Shown: positions 26,075-36,080 of the stretch, piece by piece | How positions within the stretch are numbered: position 1 is the first letter of the stretch | Layout: each line of letters opens with the position of its first letter | From: SZUA-430 sp964483585 | GTDB taxonomy: Bacteria > Pseudomonadota > Alphaproteobacteria > Micropepsales > Micropepsaceae | Direction of reading: 5' to 3' | Assembly (NCBI GenBank): GCA_964483585.1 | Contig: CAZABH010000004.1 | Location: 50,259-114,258, forward strand | Length of the DNA stretch: 64,000 bases | Notes under the pieces: generated by a model | What the model was told of the DNA's origin: nothing | What the model saw: the letters and a program-made list of their open reading frames with translations, nothing else | The model's database searches: none | Position numbers and translations under genes: made by a program

Positions 26075-27268
26075 TCAGGCCGAAAGCGCTTTCACGCCCG
26101 GCAATTCCTTTCCCTCAAGCCACTCGAGGAAGGCGCCGCCCGCCGTCGAGCAATAGGTAAACCCGTCCTCGGCACCCGCCTGCGCCAGCGCGGCCAGCGT
26201 GTCCCCGCCGCCCGCCACGGAAACCATGGAACCGACGCGCGTCAGCATGGCCACATGCCGTGCAACCGAACTCGTTCCCATGTCGAAGGGCGGCGTCTCG
26301 AACGCACCCAAGGGGCCGTTCCATACCACGGTCTTTGCAGACTCGAGGCGCGCCGCGATATCAGCCAGAGAATCCGAGCCGATGTCCAGGATCATGCCAT
26401 CGTCAGGCGTCAGGTTGACCGGCAGCGTCTTCGCTGCCGCCATCGCCTTGAACTCCTTCGCGACGACACCGTCGCTCGGCAGCACGATGGCGCAACCGCG
26501 CGTCTTGGCCTTCGCCATGATTTCGCGCGCCTTGTCCAGGAGCGCAGGCTCATGCAGCGACTTGCCGATCGGCAGACCCTGCGCCTTCAGGAAAGTGTTC
26601 GCCATGCCCCCGCCGATCACCAGCGCATCGACCTTGCCGACAAGGTTCTCGAGCACCGCCAGCTTCGACGACACCTTGGCCCCGCCCACGATCGCGACCA
26701 CCGGATGCTGCGGCTTCTCGAGCACGCGTGCGAGCGCTTCAAGCTCGGCCTGCATGCCGCGACCCGCATAGGCCGGAAGCTTGTGCGCTAGCCCCTCTGT
26801 GGTGGCGTGCGCGCGATGCGCGGCCGAAAAGGCATCGTTGACGTAGGCATCGCCCAGCTCCGCCAGCGCGGCGACCAGCGCCGGGTCATTCTTTTCCTCG
26901 CCCGCATGGAAGCGCGTGTTCTCGAGGCAGAGCACATCGCCATCCTTCAGTCCCGCAACTGCGGCCTCGGCCACCGCGCCGATGCAGTCATTTGCAAACC
27001 CGACAGGCTTGCCAACGGCCTGCGACAGGGCAGGGACCACCTGGCTGAGCGACATGGCGTCCACGCGCTTGCCGTCGGGCCGCCCGAAGTGGGACAGCAC
27101 CACCACGCGCGCCCCCTTCGCCGCCAGATCGCGGATCGTCTTCGCCGCCTGGTCGATGCGCGCGGTATCGCTCACGGCGCCATCCTTCATCGGCACGTTG
27201 AGGTCGGCGCGCACCAACACGCGCTTGCCCCGGGCATCCAGCTGGTCGATCGTGCGGAAACCAGCCAT
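26075..27268 (-). CDS. pgk: phosphoglycerate kinase
   Basis: A 397-aa enzyme transferring phosphate between 1,3-bisphosphoglycerate and ADP. Signatures are KRVLVRADLNVPMKDG at the N-terminus, LSHFGRPDGK, GGAKVSSKLAVLENL, and the C-terminal nucleotide-binding VSVAGGGDTLAAL. Length is typical. The start codon overlaps the gap stop by one base (TGATG), so translation is coupled to gap. Confidence 0.97.
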   Translation of the reverse strand: MAGFRTIDQLDARGKRVLVRADLNVPMKDGAVSDTARIDQAAKTIRDLAAKGARVVVLSHFGRPDGKRVDAMSLSQVVPALSQAVGKPVGFANDCIGAVAEAAVAGLKDGDVLCLENTRFHAGEEKNDPALVAALAELGDAYVNDAFSAAHRAHATTEGLAHKLPAYAGRGMQAELEALARVLEKPQHPVVAIVGGAKVSSKLAVLENLVGKVDALVIGGGMANTFLKAQGLPIGKSLHEPALLDKAREIMAKAKTRGCAIVLPSDGVVAKEFKAMAAAKTLPVNLTPDDGMILDIGSDSLADIAARLESAKTVVWNGPLGAFETPPFDMGTSSVARHVAMLTRVGSMVSVAGGGDTLAALAQAGAEDGFTYCSTAGGAFLEWLEGKELPGVKALSA

Positions 27269-28275
27269 CAGATCAGCTTCCCCATCGCGACAGCCGTGTC
27301 GCTCATGCGGTTGGCAAAGCCCCACTCGTTGTCATACCAGCTCATGATGCGCACCAGCGTGCCATCCATGACCTTGGTCTGGTCCAGGGCGAAGGACGAC
27401 GAGGCCGGGTGATGGTTGAAGTCCATCGATACCAGCGGCGCGTCCACGACAGCCAGCACGCCCTTCAGTTCGCCTTCTGCCGCGCGCTTCACCGCGCCGT
27501 TGACTTCCTCGACCGTTGTCGCACGCTTCGCGATGAACTTGAGGTCCACGACCGAGACATTGGGTGTCGGCACGCGGATGGCGACGCCATCAAGCTTGCC
27601 CTTCAGTTCCGGCAGCACCAGGCCCACGGCCTTCGCAGCACCCGTCGAGGTCGGGATCATCGACAGCGCCGCAGCGCGCGCGCGATAGAGATCCTTGTGC
27701 ATCTGGTCGAGCGACGGCTGGTCGTTCGTATAGGCATGGACCGTCGTCATGAAGCCCTTCTCGATGCCGACCGTGTCATTTAGCACCTTGGCCACCGGCG
27801 CCAGGCAGTTCGTCGTGCACGAGGCATTCGACACCACCACATGGTCTTTGGTCAGCTTGGCGTGGTTGACGCCATAGACCACGGTGATGTCGGCGCCATC
27901 GGCCGGTGCCGACACCAACACGCGCTTCGCACCCGCCGTCAGGTGCGCCGCTGCCTTGTCCTTCGACGTGAAAATGCCCGTGCACTCCATCGCGATATCG
28001 ACGCCGAGCGCCGCATGCGGCAGTTGCGCCGGGTCCTTGATCGCCGTGACCTTGATCTTGTGGCGACCGACGATCATGTGCTCGCCTTCGACCTTCACCT
28101 CGGCCGGGAAGCGGCCATGCACCGAGTCGAAGCGCAGCAGGTGCGCGTTGGTTTCCACCGGACCCAGGTCGTTGACGGCGACGACATCGACGTCATTGCG
28201 GCCCGACTCCACGATGGCCCGAAGCACAAGCCGGCCAATGCGGCCAAACCCGTTGATGGCAACTTTGATGGTCAT
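27268..28275 (-). CDS. gap: type I glyceraldehyde-3-phosphate dehydrogenase
   Basis: A 335-aa enzyme. NAD-binding INGFGRIGRLVLRA is at residues 7-20 and the catalytic Cys lies in VSNASCTTNCLAPV. The downstream HAYTNDQ with the general-base His, the anion site RAAALSMIPTSTGAAKA and the C-terminal SWYDNEWGFANR are all present. It works in glycolysis/gluconeogenesis or, with tkt, pgk and fba, in a Calvin-type cycle; no Calvin-specific gene is in view. The ATG at 28275 has a GGGAGAGAGA ribosome site. It is 22 bp after tkt. Confidence 0.97.
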   Translation of the reverse strand: MTIKVAINGFGRIGRLVLRAIVESGRNDVDVVAVNDLGPVETNAHLLRFDSVHGRFPAEVKVEGEHMIVGRHKIKVTAIKDPAQLPHAALGVDIAMECTGIFTSKDKAAAHLTAGAKRVLVSAPADGADITVVYGVNHAKLTKDHVVVSNASCTTNCLAPVAKVLNDTVGIEKGFMTTVHAYTNDQPSLDQMHKDLYRARAAALSMIPTSTGAAKAVGLVLPELKGKLDGVAIRVPTPNVSVVDLKFIAKRATTVEEVNGAVKRAAEGELKGVLAVVDAPLVSMDFNHHPASSSFALDQTKVMDGTLVRIMSWYDNEWGFANRMSDTAVAMGKLI

Positions 28276-28297
28276 GGTCTCTCTCCCGGAATGCAGG

Positions 28298-30292
<1,995 letters not shown>

Positions 30293-30652
30293 GAGGGTCC
30301 GGAGATTGGGCCCGCACCGCGAGAAGATCGCCTCATCCGCACCGGGGACGAGGTCAGTGACCTAACAGGGCGTCGAGCCTAGGAAAAAGCGCGGGGCAAC
30401 TCATGCCCGACCGGCAAAGCCCCCGTCAACCCCGTGAACCCGCGCAAATCTGCGGCATTTGGGGAGCGCGCGTGTTCTGCCACGATTCCAACCCTCGCGA
30501 CTGCAGCGTCCGCCGGCCCACGCAGCCAGGCAATCTTTCATTGGTCCTCGGGCAAGGGTGCAAGTCTGCATTGCACCCGGGGTTGCAGGACGATCCGCAA
30601 TTCCCGATTTAAGACATCGTGCTAAACATGAATTCGCGTATACAGAATCGCC
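30293..30652. other. intergenic region between divergent tkt and DUF4164 genes; contains an inverted repeat
   Basis: No convincing ORF or RNA gene is seen. The region must contain the tkt operon promoter (minus) and that of the DUF4164-zapA unit (plus). At 30556-30578 there is a perfect 8-bp inverted repeat, GGGTGCAA-N7-TTGCACCC, not followed by a T-run; it could be an operator or an RNA hairpin. Confidence 0.6.
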
Positions 30653-30931
30653 ATGAGCAAACTCGATTCGGCCATTCGCGCGTTCAACGATGCACTCGAC
30701 CGTCTTGATGAGGCCGCGCGCACCAAGAGCGCCCGGACAGGCGCGGCGCCGTCGGCACTCCAGCAGGAAATCGCGGTTCAATTGCGCGCCCTGAAGGAAG
30801 ATCGGGCCCGCCTGTCCGAGGAACTGACGCGCCTGAATGTAGAAAAGGTAGCGCTCGAAGGCTTCACCGACGAGGTTGCGGGCCGGCTCGAGGGCGCCAT
30901 TCGCGAAATCCGCGCCGTACTCGCCCACTAG
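30653..30931 (+). CDS. DUF4164 family coiled-coil protein
   Basis: A 92-aa, almost wholly helical, charged protein (LDSAIRAFNDALDRLDEAAR; LQQEIAVQLRALKEDRARLSEELTRL). It matches DUF4164, a small family encoded just upstream of zapA in Alphaproteobacteria. Its size, coiled coil and constant partnership with zapA suggest a cell-division link, but that is inference. The stop is 15 bp before the zapA start. The ATG lies at the end of a long intergenic region, with no strong ribosome site. Confidence 0.8.
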   Translation: MSKLDSAIRAFNDALDRLDEAARTKSARTGAAPSALQQEIAVQLRALKEDRARLSEELTRLNVEKVALEGFTDEVAGRLEGAIREIRAVLAH

Positions 30932-30945
30932 CAAAGAGGATCGCC

Positions 30946-31296
30946 ATGGCACAGGTCTCCCTCACCATCAACGGGAATGACTACACGCTCGCCTGCGACG
31001 ACGGCGAGGAACCCCATCTGGTCAATCTGGCACGCAAGGTCGAGGCACGCATTGACGACGTCCGGCGCGAGGTAAAGACGGCAGGTCAGGCTCAATATCT
31101 GCTCATGGCGGGCCTCATGCTCGCCGACGAGCTCGAGCTCGCCCGCGAGCGTATCCAGGAGCTCGAGGAAACCATTGCGGGCCTGAAAGGTGAATTTCTC
31201 GCACCCGAGCCCGCAACCACCACCGAAGATCGCCTCGCCGGCTTGCTCGAACAGGCCGCCCGCCGCATGGAAGACATTGCAGCGCGCCTTCGCTAG
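30946..31296 (+). CDS. zapA: cell division protein ZapA
   Basis: A 116-aa protein. The N-terminal globular domain (VSLTINGNDYTLACDDGEEPHLVNLARKVEARI) is followed by a coiled coil (LMLADELELARERIQELEETIAGL), the ZapA layout. ZapA binds and bundles FtsZ at the division site in the cytoplasm. The gene has AAAGAGGA upstream of its ATG. The downstream neighbour is a 6S RNA candidate and then ygfA, the standard order zapA-ssrS-ygfA. Confidence 0.92.
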   Translation: MAQVSLTINGNDYTLACDDGEEPHLVNLARKVEARIDDVRREVKTAGQAQYLLMAGLMLADELELARERIQELEETIAGLKGEFLAPEPATTTEDRLAGLLEQAARRMEDIAARLR

Positions 31297-31311
31297 GACT
31301 ACGCTGTTCCT

Positions 31312-31477
31312 TGGACGGGTACTGCCTCGCGCGTTAGAATCAAGAACCCAGGGGCCGTAATCAGACCTCATCGGGAGCTGTCCCTGACCGGAGCCGTGGT
31401 TCCGGACAAATGGCGCCCACCTGCTTAAGCAGGCCCGTGAGGATTCGAGCATTCGACGGCCATGGCGGTCCCGTCCA
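31312..31477 (+). ncRNA. ssrS: 6S RNA (SsrS) candidate
   Basis: The position between zapA and ygfA is the usual site of 6S RNA in Proteobacteria. The two ends pair: TGGACGGG at 31312-31319 with CCCGTCCA at 31470-31477, then CTGCC (31322-31326) with GGCGG (31464-31468). This gives a closing stem around a roughly 166-nt RNA. The interior holds the GTTCCGGAC and GGCGCCCACCT segments, which I associate with alphaproteobacterial 6S. The RNA would bind RNA polymerase holoenzyme as an open-promoter mimic. The exact 5' and 3' ends are inferred from pairing only. Confidence 0.78.
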
Positions 31478-31528
31478 CCTCATCTCCCGTCATGGTCCGC
31501 GAAGGCGGACCACCTCCCGGAGATGAGG
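31478..31528. repeat. compound inverted repeat directly after the 6S closing stem
   Basis: Outer arms CCTCATCTCC (31478-31487) and GGAGATGAGG (31519-31528) are perfectly complementary. Inside them TGGTCCGC (31493-31500) pairs with GCGGACCA (31505-31512) around a four-base loop. No T-run follows, so a classical intrinsic terminator is unlikely. It may be a processing or attenuator hairpin in the 6S-ygfA transcript. Confidence 0.7.
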
Positions 31529-31574
31529 CGCACCCCTCTGACTGCCGACCACCTCCCGAGGCATCACACGCGAA

Positions 31575-32153
31575 ATGCCAGACCCCGCGACCTTGAAGAA
31601 ATCCCTGCGCATCCAGGCCCTGGCCCAGCGCGACCGCGCAGCAGAGGCTGCAGGCCCGCGCGCGGCCCTCATGATCGCACGCCGATGCCTGGGTGATTTC
31701 GTTTTCATGAAGGGCGCGATCATTGCTGGCTACGCCGCCATTCGGGGCGAGGCCGATCCCTTTCCGCTCATGGCAGCTCTTGCCAATAACGGACATGCCC
31801 TGTGCCTGCCGCGCACGCACGGAACCAGCCTGTCGTTTCACGCCTGGAAGCCCGGCGATCCACTGGTCGTGGGGCGCATGAGCATCCCTGAGCCCGACTC
31901 GAAGGCGAGGGAGCGCCGGCCCGACCTTTTGCTGGTGCCTCTCCTGGCCTTCGACCCGCGTGGTTACCGCCTGGGTTACGGTGCAGGCTACTATGATCGC
32001 TATTTGCGGGAACATCGCGCGAAACGCAGCGTAAAGGCCGTCGGCATCGCGTACGCCGGACAGCAGATCGACGCTTTGCCGGTCGAGGCATTCGACGAAC
32101 CGCTTGACGCCGTGGTCACCGAGACGCAGGTCATCCGCTTCCCGCACGAATGA
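31575..32153 (+). CDS. 5-formyltetrahydrofolate cyclo-ligase
   Basis: A 192-aa enzyme (YgfA/MTHFS family) converting 5-formyl-THF to 5,10-methenyl-THF with ATP. The diagnostic C-terminal motif GYRLGYGAGYYDRYL is intact, and the N-terminal KKSLRIQALAQRD carries the basic ATP-contacting residues. It lies downstream of the 6S RNA, the conserved ssrS-ygfA order, and may be part of the same transcript. The window also has folP and PabBC, other folate genes. Confidence 0.93.
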   Translation: MPDPATLKKSLRIQALAQRDRAAEAAGPRAALMIARRCLGDFVFMKGAIIAGYAAIRGEADPFPLMAALANNGHALCLPRTHGTSLSFHAWKPGDPLVVGRMSIPEPDSKARERRPDLLLVPLLAFDPRGYRLGYGAGYYDRYLREHRAKRSVKAVGIAYAGQQIDALPVEAFDEPLDAVVTETQVIRFPHE

Positions 32154-32190
32154 AACCTGCTAAGCTTGCAGACCTTGCAAAGGCGCAGGA

Positions 32191-33012
32191 ATGAGACTTC
32201 TTTTTCTCGGTGACATCGTGGGCAGGGCAGGGCGCATGGGCGTGGTTGAAGCCGTGCCCGCCCTGCGTCGCAGCCTTGCGCTGGATTTTGTCATCGTCAA
32301 TGGCGAGAACGCGGCCGGTGGCTTTGGCATCAACGAGGAAATCTGCAGCGCACTGTTCCATGCCGGCGTCGATTGCATATCAACCGGCAACCACGCCTTC
32401 GACCAGCGTGACAAGGTCGATGTCTATGACAGCGAGGCACGCCTGCTGCGTCCGCTGAATTACCCGAAAGGGGCACCCGGCCGAGGCGTCGGCCTGTACG
32501 AGACGCAAACCGGCAAGCGGGTCATGGTCATCAACGCGATGGGACGCGTGTTCATGGATCCGCTCGATGATCCCTTCGCAGCCGTGGACCGCGAGCTCGA
32601 GGCCTGCCGCCTGGGCTGGGGCGCTGATGCCATCGTCGTCGACATTCACGCCGAGGCGACGTCCGAGAAGATGGCGATGGGTCATTATTGCGATGGCCGC
32701 GCCAGCCTCGTCGTGGGCACCCACAGCCATGTGCCCACCGCCGACGCCCAGGTCCTGCCCGGCGGCACCGCCTACCAGACGGATGCCGGCGCCTGTGCCG
32801 ACTATGACAGCGTGATTGGCATGGAAAAGACCGAGCCGCTCCAGCGTTTCATTCGCAAGATGTCCTCCGGCCGCTACAACCCGGCGCAAGGCCCGGCCAC
32901 CGTCTGCGGCGTCTTCGTCGAGACCGACGACAACACCGGACTGGCAATGCGTATCGACCCCGTTCGCCTCGGAGGCCGCCTGCGACAATCCCTCCCCGCC
33001 GAATTTCGGTGA
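32191..33012 (+). CDS. YmdB-like metallophosphoesterase (TIGR00282 family)
   Basis: A 273-aa dimetal phosphoesterase. Metal-site motifs are in order: FLGDIVGRAGR, VNGENAAGGFG, STGNHAFD, VVDIHAEATSEK and VGTHSHVPTADAQ. The family includes Bacillus YmdB, a cyclic-nucleotide phosphodiesterase; the substrate here is not known. It follows ygfA by 37 bp and is probably co-transcribed. Normal length, ATG start. Confidence 0.92.
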   Translation: MRLLFLGDIVGRAGRMGVVEAVPALRRSLALDFVIVNGENAAGGFGINEEICSALFHAGVDCISTGNHAFDQRDKVDVYDSEARLLRPLNYPKGAPGRGVGLYETQTGKRVMVINAMGRVFMDPLDDPFAAVDRELEACRLGWGADAIVVDIHAEATSEKMAMGHYCDGRASLVVGTHSHVPTADAQVLPGGTAYQTDAGACADYDSVIGMEKTEPLQRFIRKMSSGRYNPAQGPATVCGVFVETDDNTGLAMRIDPVRLGGRLRQSLPAEFR

Positions 33013-33035
33013 CAGTGCACTCAATTCCCCCCGCC

Positions 33036-33049
33036 TTGATCCCGATCAA
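33036..33049 (+). promoter_or_regulatory. FNR/FixK-type box upstream of ompW
   Basis: TTGAT-CCCG-ATCAA is a perfect match to the palindromic TTGAT-N4-ATCAA consensus of FNR, FnrL and FixK. It lies 60 bp upstream of the ompW start codon, a distance that would suit an activator site. OmpW is FNR-controlled in E. coli, which supports the reading. The site could instead serve a CRP-family paralogue. Confidence 0.75.
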
Positions 33050-33109
33050 AGCCTAGCCGCCGCGCCCGCTTTAGGAACACACCCTTCCAAGCGGGAGGCA
33101 TGAACGCAG

Positions 33110-33763
33110 ATGAATACGAAGTGGTTGGCCAGCACATCGCTGGTGTGCGCCGTTGCAGCAAGCCTGGCGGCATTCTCCGGCATTGCGGCCGCAGCACAGG
33201 ACAAAAGTCCCTGGCTCGTCCGCGGGCGCGCCTTGGCCGTGATGCCGGATGAAAGCGCAACCGTCTCTATCCTCGGGGGCAGTCTCGATATCGACACGTC
33301 CTTCGTGCCAGAGCTCGACATCACCTATTTCTTTGACGAGCATTGGGCAGCAGAGCTGATCCTCGCCGTCACGCCCCACGACATCACGCACAAGCCGACA
33401 GGCATCGACATCGGCAATGTCTGGCTGCTGCCGCCGACCCTCACGCTGCAGTACCACTTTGCCCCCAATGATCCCGACTTCCGCCCCTATGTCGGAGCTG
33501 GCATCAACTACACGACCTTCTTCGGACATGACGACGCCAACCCGGCAATCGCCAAGGCCCATTTCGACGACAGCATAGGCTTTGCCCTGCAGGCAGGCTT
33601 CGATATCCCGATCGATGACAACTGGACCTTCAACGTCGATGTGAAGAAGGTCTGGATCAACACCGACGTGCGCCTCGACATGGCAGCAGGCCCCACGCCG
33701 ATCTATGCCGACGTCGACATCAACCCGGTGATTGTGGGTATCGGCTTCGGCTATCGCTTCTAG
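33110..33763 (+). CDS. ompW: outer membrane protein OmpW
   Basis: A 217-aa exported beta-barrel. Signal peptide at about residues 1-29 (ends AAAA-QDK). The rest shows alternating strands with the OmpW features LDIDTSFVPELDITYFFDEHWAAELI, LPPTLTLQYHF, and the terminal aromatic IGFGYRF expected for BAM-dependent insertion. It forms an eight-stranded barrel in the outer membrane and is linked to small hydrophobic molecule passage and redox stress. A perfect FNR-type box lies upstream. Confidence 0.93.
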   Translation: MNTKWLASTSLVCAVAASLAAFSGIAAAAQDKSPWLVRGRALAVMPDESATVSILGGSLDIDTSFVPELDITYFFDEHWAAELILAVTPHDITHKPTGIDIGNVWLLPPTLTLQYHFAPNDPDFRPYVGAGINYTTFFGHDDANPAIAKAHFDDSIGFALQAGFDIPIDDNWTFNVDVKKVWINTDVRLDMAAGPTPIYADVDINPVIVGIGFGYRF

Positions 33764-33772
33764 CGACCGGCC

Positions 33773-33812
33773 CCCCGTCTGCACCGCCGCGACAGCGGCG
33801 GGTCAGATGGGG
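33773..33812 (+). terminator. compound hairpin after ompW (possible terminator)
   Basis: CCCCGTCTG (33773-33781) pairs with CAGATGGGG (33804-33812) with one G-T wobble, enclosing a 7-bp stem CCGCCGC-GACA-GCGGCGG (33784-33801). It starts 10 bp after the ompW stop. The T-rich stretch only appears about 35 bp later, so intrinsic termination is uncertain. Confidence 0.45.
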
Positions 33813-33857
33813 ACCCGCCCACAGAAACCTGCCTGCGACAATTTGTTCTATTTTTGT

Positions 33858-33884
33858 TTTCGGCGATTTCGGCGATGTTCGGCG
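33858..33884. repeat. short tandem repeat in ompW-ybgC intergenic region
   Basis: Two perfect copies of the 9-mer TTTCGGCGA (33858-33875) followed by an imperfect third copy (TGTTCGGCG). It lies in the noncoding region between convergent ompW and ybgC. Confidence 0.7.
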
Positions 33885-33947
33885 CTGTAACCACTCACCG
33901 TGGATACATCCGCTCGGCCCCCTCGCGGGTCCTCAACGCACCACATC

Positions 33948-34397
33948 TCAATCAACGAAATCCTGCAGCCGCGCCCGCACATCCTCCGGGATGCGCCGCG
34001 GCTTGCCCGTCATCGTGATGATGGCGGCCTCGACCTTGGCCGTGACCAGCTCGATCCCGTCGCGCTTGACCCATTGTTCACCCGTCAACCGTGCGCCTGA
34101 CATGGTGCGATAGCGCGTATGGATCTCGAGATTGTCATCAAGCCGCGCGGGCTTCGCGTATTCGATTTCCAGTCGCCGGATCGTCCAGGCAATGGGCTCG
34201 GCATTCGCCAGCATCACCATGTGATGGATGCCGGCAAGGCGCAGGAACTCCGACCGCCCGCGCTCCATGTAGCGCAGGTAATTCGCATGATAGACGATGC
34301 CTGAGACGTCCGTGTCTTCATAATAGACGCGCACCGGCAGGATATGGAGTTTCCCGTCGAAGCGCCCCATCGAGGCAATGTCAGGTATCGCTGTCAT
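33948..34397 (-). CDS. ybgC: acyl-CoA thioesterase YbgC (Tol-Pal associated)
   Basis: A 149-aa hotdog-fold thioesterase. The signature VRVYYEDTDVSGIVYHANYLRYMERGRSEFLR carries the catalytic Asp and the YxDxD-x-x-G-x-VYHAxY pattern. It usually heads the tol-pal operon; here it instead ends a minus-strand ruvC-ruvA-ruvB-ybgC unit and points away from tolQ. The ATG at 34397 overlaps the ruvB end by 17 bp; a second Met (34370) precedes the conserved domain. Confidence 0.92.
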   Translation of the reverse strand: MTAIPDIASMGRFDGKLHILPVRVYYEDTDVSGIVYHANYLRYMERGRSEFLRLAGIHHMVMLANAEPIAWTIRRLEIEYAKPARLDDNLEIHTRYRTMSGARLTGEQWVKRDGIELVTAKVEAAIITMTGKPRRIPEDVRARLQDFVD

Positions 34398-35460
34398 GTG
34401 AATCCGGCGTATCGAAGAGCGTCTGTTGTGTCACCGATTTTGGCGCAACAAGGCCCAGATGTGAATAGGCAAGCCCGGCAGCCATGCGCCCGCGTGGTGT
34501 CCGCTGGACGAACCCTTCCTGCAGCAGATAAGGCTCGATGATCTCCTCGATGGCGTCCCGCGGCTCGCCCAGGGCCGCTGACAATGTCTCGACGCCAACC
34601 GGCCCGCCGCCATAGTTTTCGATGATGATCTTGAGATAACGCCGGTCAAAATTGTCGAGCCCGCGCGGGTCGACCTCAAGCCGGTTGAGCGCCGCGTCCG
34701 CATGGGCGGCCTCGACCCGCTCGAGCTTGGCCACCGCGGCAAAGTCGCGGATCCGGCGCAGCAGCCGCCCGGCGATGCGCGGCGTTCCGCGCGAGCGCGC
34801 GGCCACCTCGCGCGCCGCCTCGCTGCTCATGTTCAGAGCAAGGATGCGTGCCCCGCGGCTCACGATCTCCATGAGCTGCGCGACCTTGTAGAATTCAAGC
34901 CTGAGCGGAATGCCGAACCGGTCACGCAACGGCTTGGTGATCATGCCCGAGCGTGTCGTCGCGCCCACAAGCGTGAAAGGGGCCAGGTCGATCTTGACCG
35001 TGCGCGCCGCCGGCCCCTCGCCGATGATGAGGTCCAGCTGGAAATCCTCCATCGCTGGATAAAGGACTTCCTCAACCGCCGGGTTGAGCCGGTGAATCTC
35101 GTCGATGAACAACACGTCGCGCGGCTGCAGGTTTGTCAGGATGGCCGCGAGGTCACCTGCACGCGCGATCACGGGTCCCGACGTCGAGCGGAAATTGACG
35201 CCCAGTTCTCGCGCCACGATCTGCGCCATGGTTGTCTTGCCGAGGCCCGGCGGGCCCGCAAGCAGCACATGGTCGAGCGCCTCGTTGCGCCCGCGCGCCG
35301 CATCGATGAACACTTTCAGGTTCGAGCGCGCCTGGTCCTGCCCGATGAAATCGGCAAGGGTCAGCGGCCGCAGCGAATTCTCGCCGCCGTCATCCTCTCG
35401 CGTATCAGCGCTCACAAGGCGGTTCGGCTTGGTCGAGGGATCGCTCTTGGCTGCCATCAC
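34381..35460 (-). CDS. ruvB: Holliday junction branch migration ATPase RuvB
   Basis: A 359-aa AAA+ motor. Walker A GPPGLGKTTMA, Walker B LFIDEIHRLNPAVEE, sensor 1 in VGATTRSG, the arginine finger in LRDRFGIPLRLEFY, and the C-terminal winged-helix RTPRGRMAAGLAYSHLG are all intact. It drives branch migration with RuvA on recombination intermediates. The start overlaps the ruvA stop (ATGA type), so it is coupled. Confidence 0.97.
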   Translation of the reverse strand: MMAAKSDPSTKPNRLVSADTREDDGGENSLRPLTLADFIGQDQARSNLKVFIDAARGRNEALDHVLLAGPPGLGKTTMAQIVARELGVNFRSTSGPVIARAGDLAAILTNLQPRDVLFIDEIHRLNPAVEEVLYPAMEDFQLDLIIGEGPAARTVKIDLAPFTLVGATTRSGMITKPLRDRFGIPLRLEFYKVAQLMEIVSRGARILALNMSSEAAREVAARSRGTPRIAGRLLRRIRDFAAVAKLERVEAAHADAALNRLEVDPRGLDNFDRRYLKIIIENYGGGPVGVETLSAALGEPRDAIEEIIEPYLLQEGFVQRTPRGRMAAGLAYSHLGLVAPKSVTQQTLFDTPDSHDSDT

Positions 35461-36080
35461 GCGGCACTCGACAGGGCGCGCAGGCTTTCACGGATCAGCT
35501 GGGGCAGGGGCAGGGCGTCGCCCTCGCGCGCCATCACGCTGGCCACGGCCTGCGTCGCCTGCGCGGACGAATAACCAAGATTGACCAGCGCCGAGATCGC
35601 CTCGCTCGAGGCACCCGCCGCAGGCACCACACCAAGCGGCACGCCAGCCGCCACGTCGCGCCCGCCGCTGACGGACAGCGTCACGGCCTTGTCCTTGAGT
35701 TCAGCGGCAATGCGCGCGGCAAGCTTGGGGCCAACCCCCTGGGCGCGTCCGATCTGTGCCTTGTCGCCGAAGGCGATCGCCTTGGAAAGCTCGTGCGTCG
35801 TCTGCGAGCCCAGCAGCGCTAGCGCCACCTTGGCGCCTACGCCCTGCACGGTCTGCAGCAGGCGGAACCATTCGCGTTCCTCCGATGTCGTGAAGCCGAA
35901 CAGCTTGATCGCGTCCTCGCGCATCTGTGTTTCGACGAACAGCGTTGCCCGCTGTCCGGTCGCCGGCAGGTTCGACAGGACGCGCGCCGAGCAATGCACG
36001 ACATAGCCCACGCCACCTACATCGATGACGGCTACGTCCTCGCCTGTTTCGTCAATGATACCCGTGAGTTTTCCGATCAT
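35457..36080 (-). CDS. ruvA: Holliday junction DNA-binding protein RuvA
   Basis: A 207-aa protein. The N-terminal OB-fold is MIGKLTGIIDETGEDVAVIDVGGVGYVVHCS. Two helix-hairpin-helix motifs follow (LLQTVQGVGAKVALALLG; IGRAQGVGPKLAARIAAEL), and a C-terminal UBA-like domain contacts RuvB (SALVNLGYSSAQATQAVASV). It binds the four-way junction as a tetramer. It overlaps both ruvC and ruvB by 4 bp. Confidence 0.96.
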   Translation of the reverse strand: MIGKLTGIIDETGEDVAVIDVGGVGYVVHCSARVLSNLPATGQRATLFVETQMREDAIKLFGFTTSEEREWFRLLQTVQGVGAKVALALLGSQTTHELSKAIAFGDKAQIGRAQGVGPKLAARIAAELKDKAVTLSVSGGRDVAAGVPLGVVPAAGASSEAISALVNLGYSSAQATQAVASVMAREGDALPLPQLIRESLRALSSAA

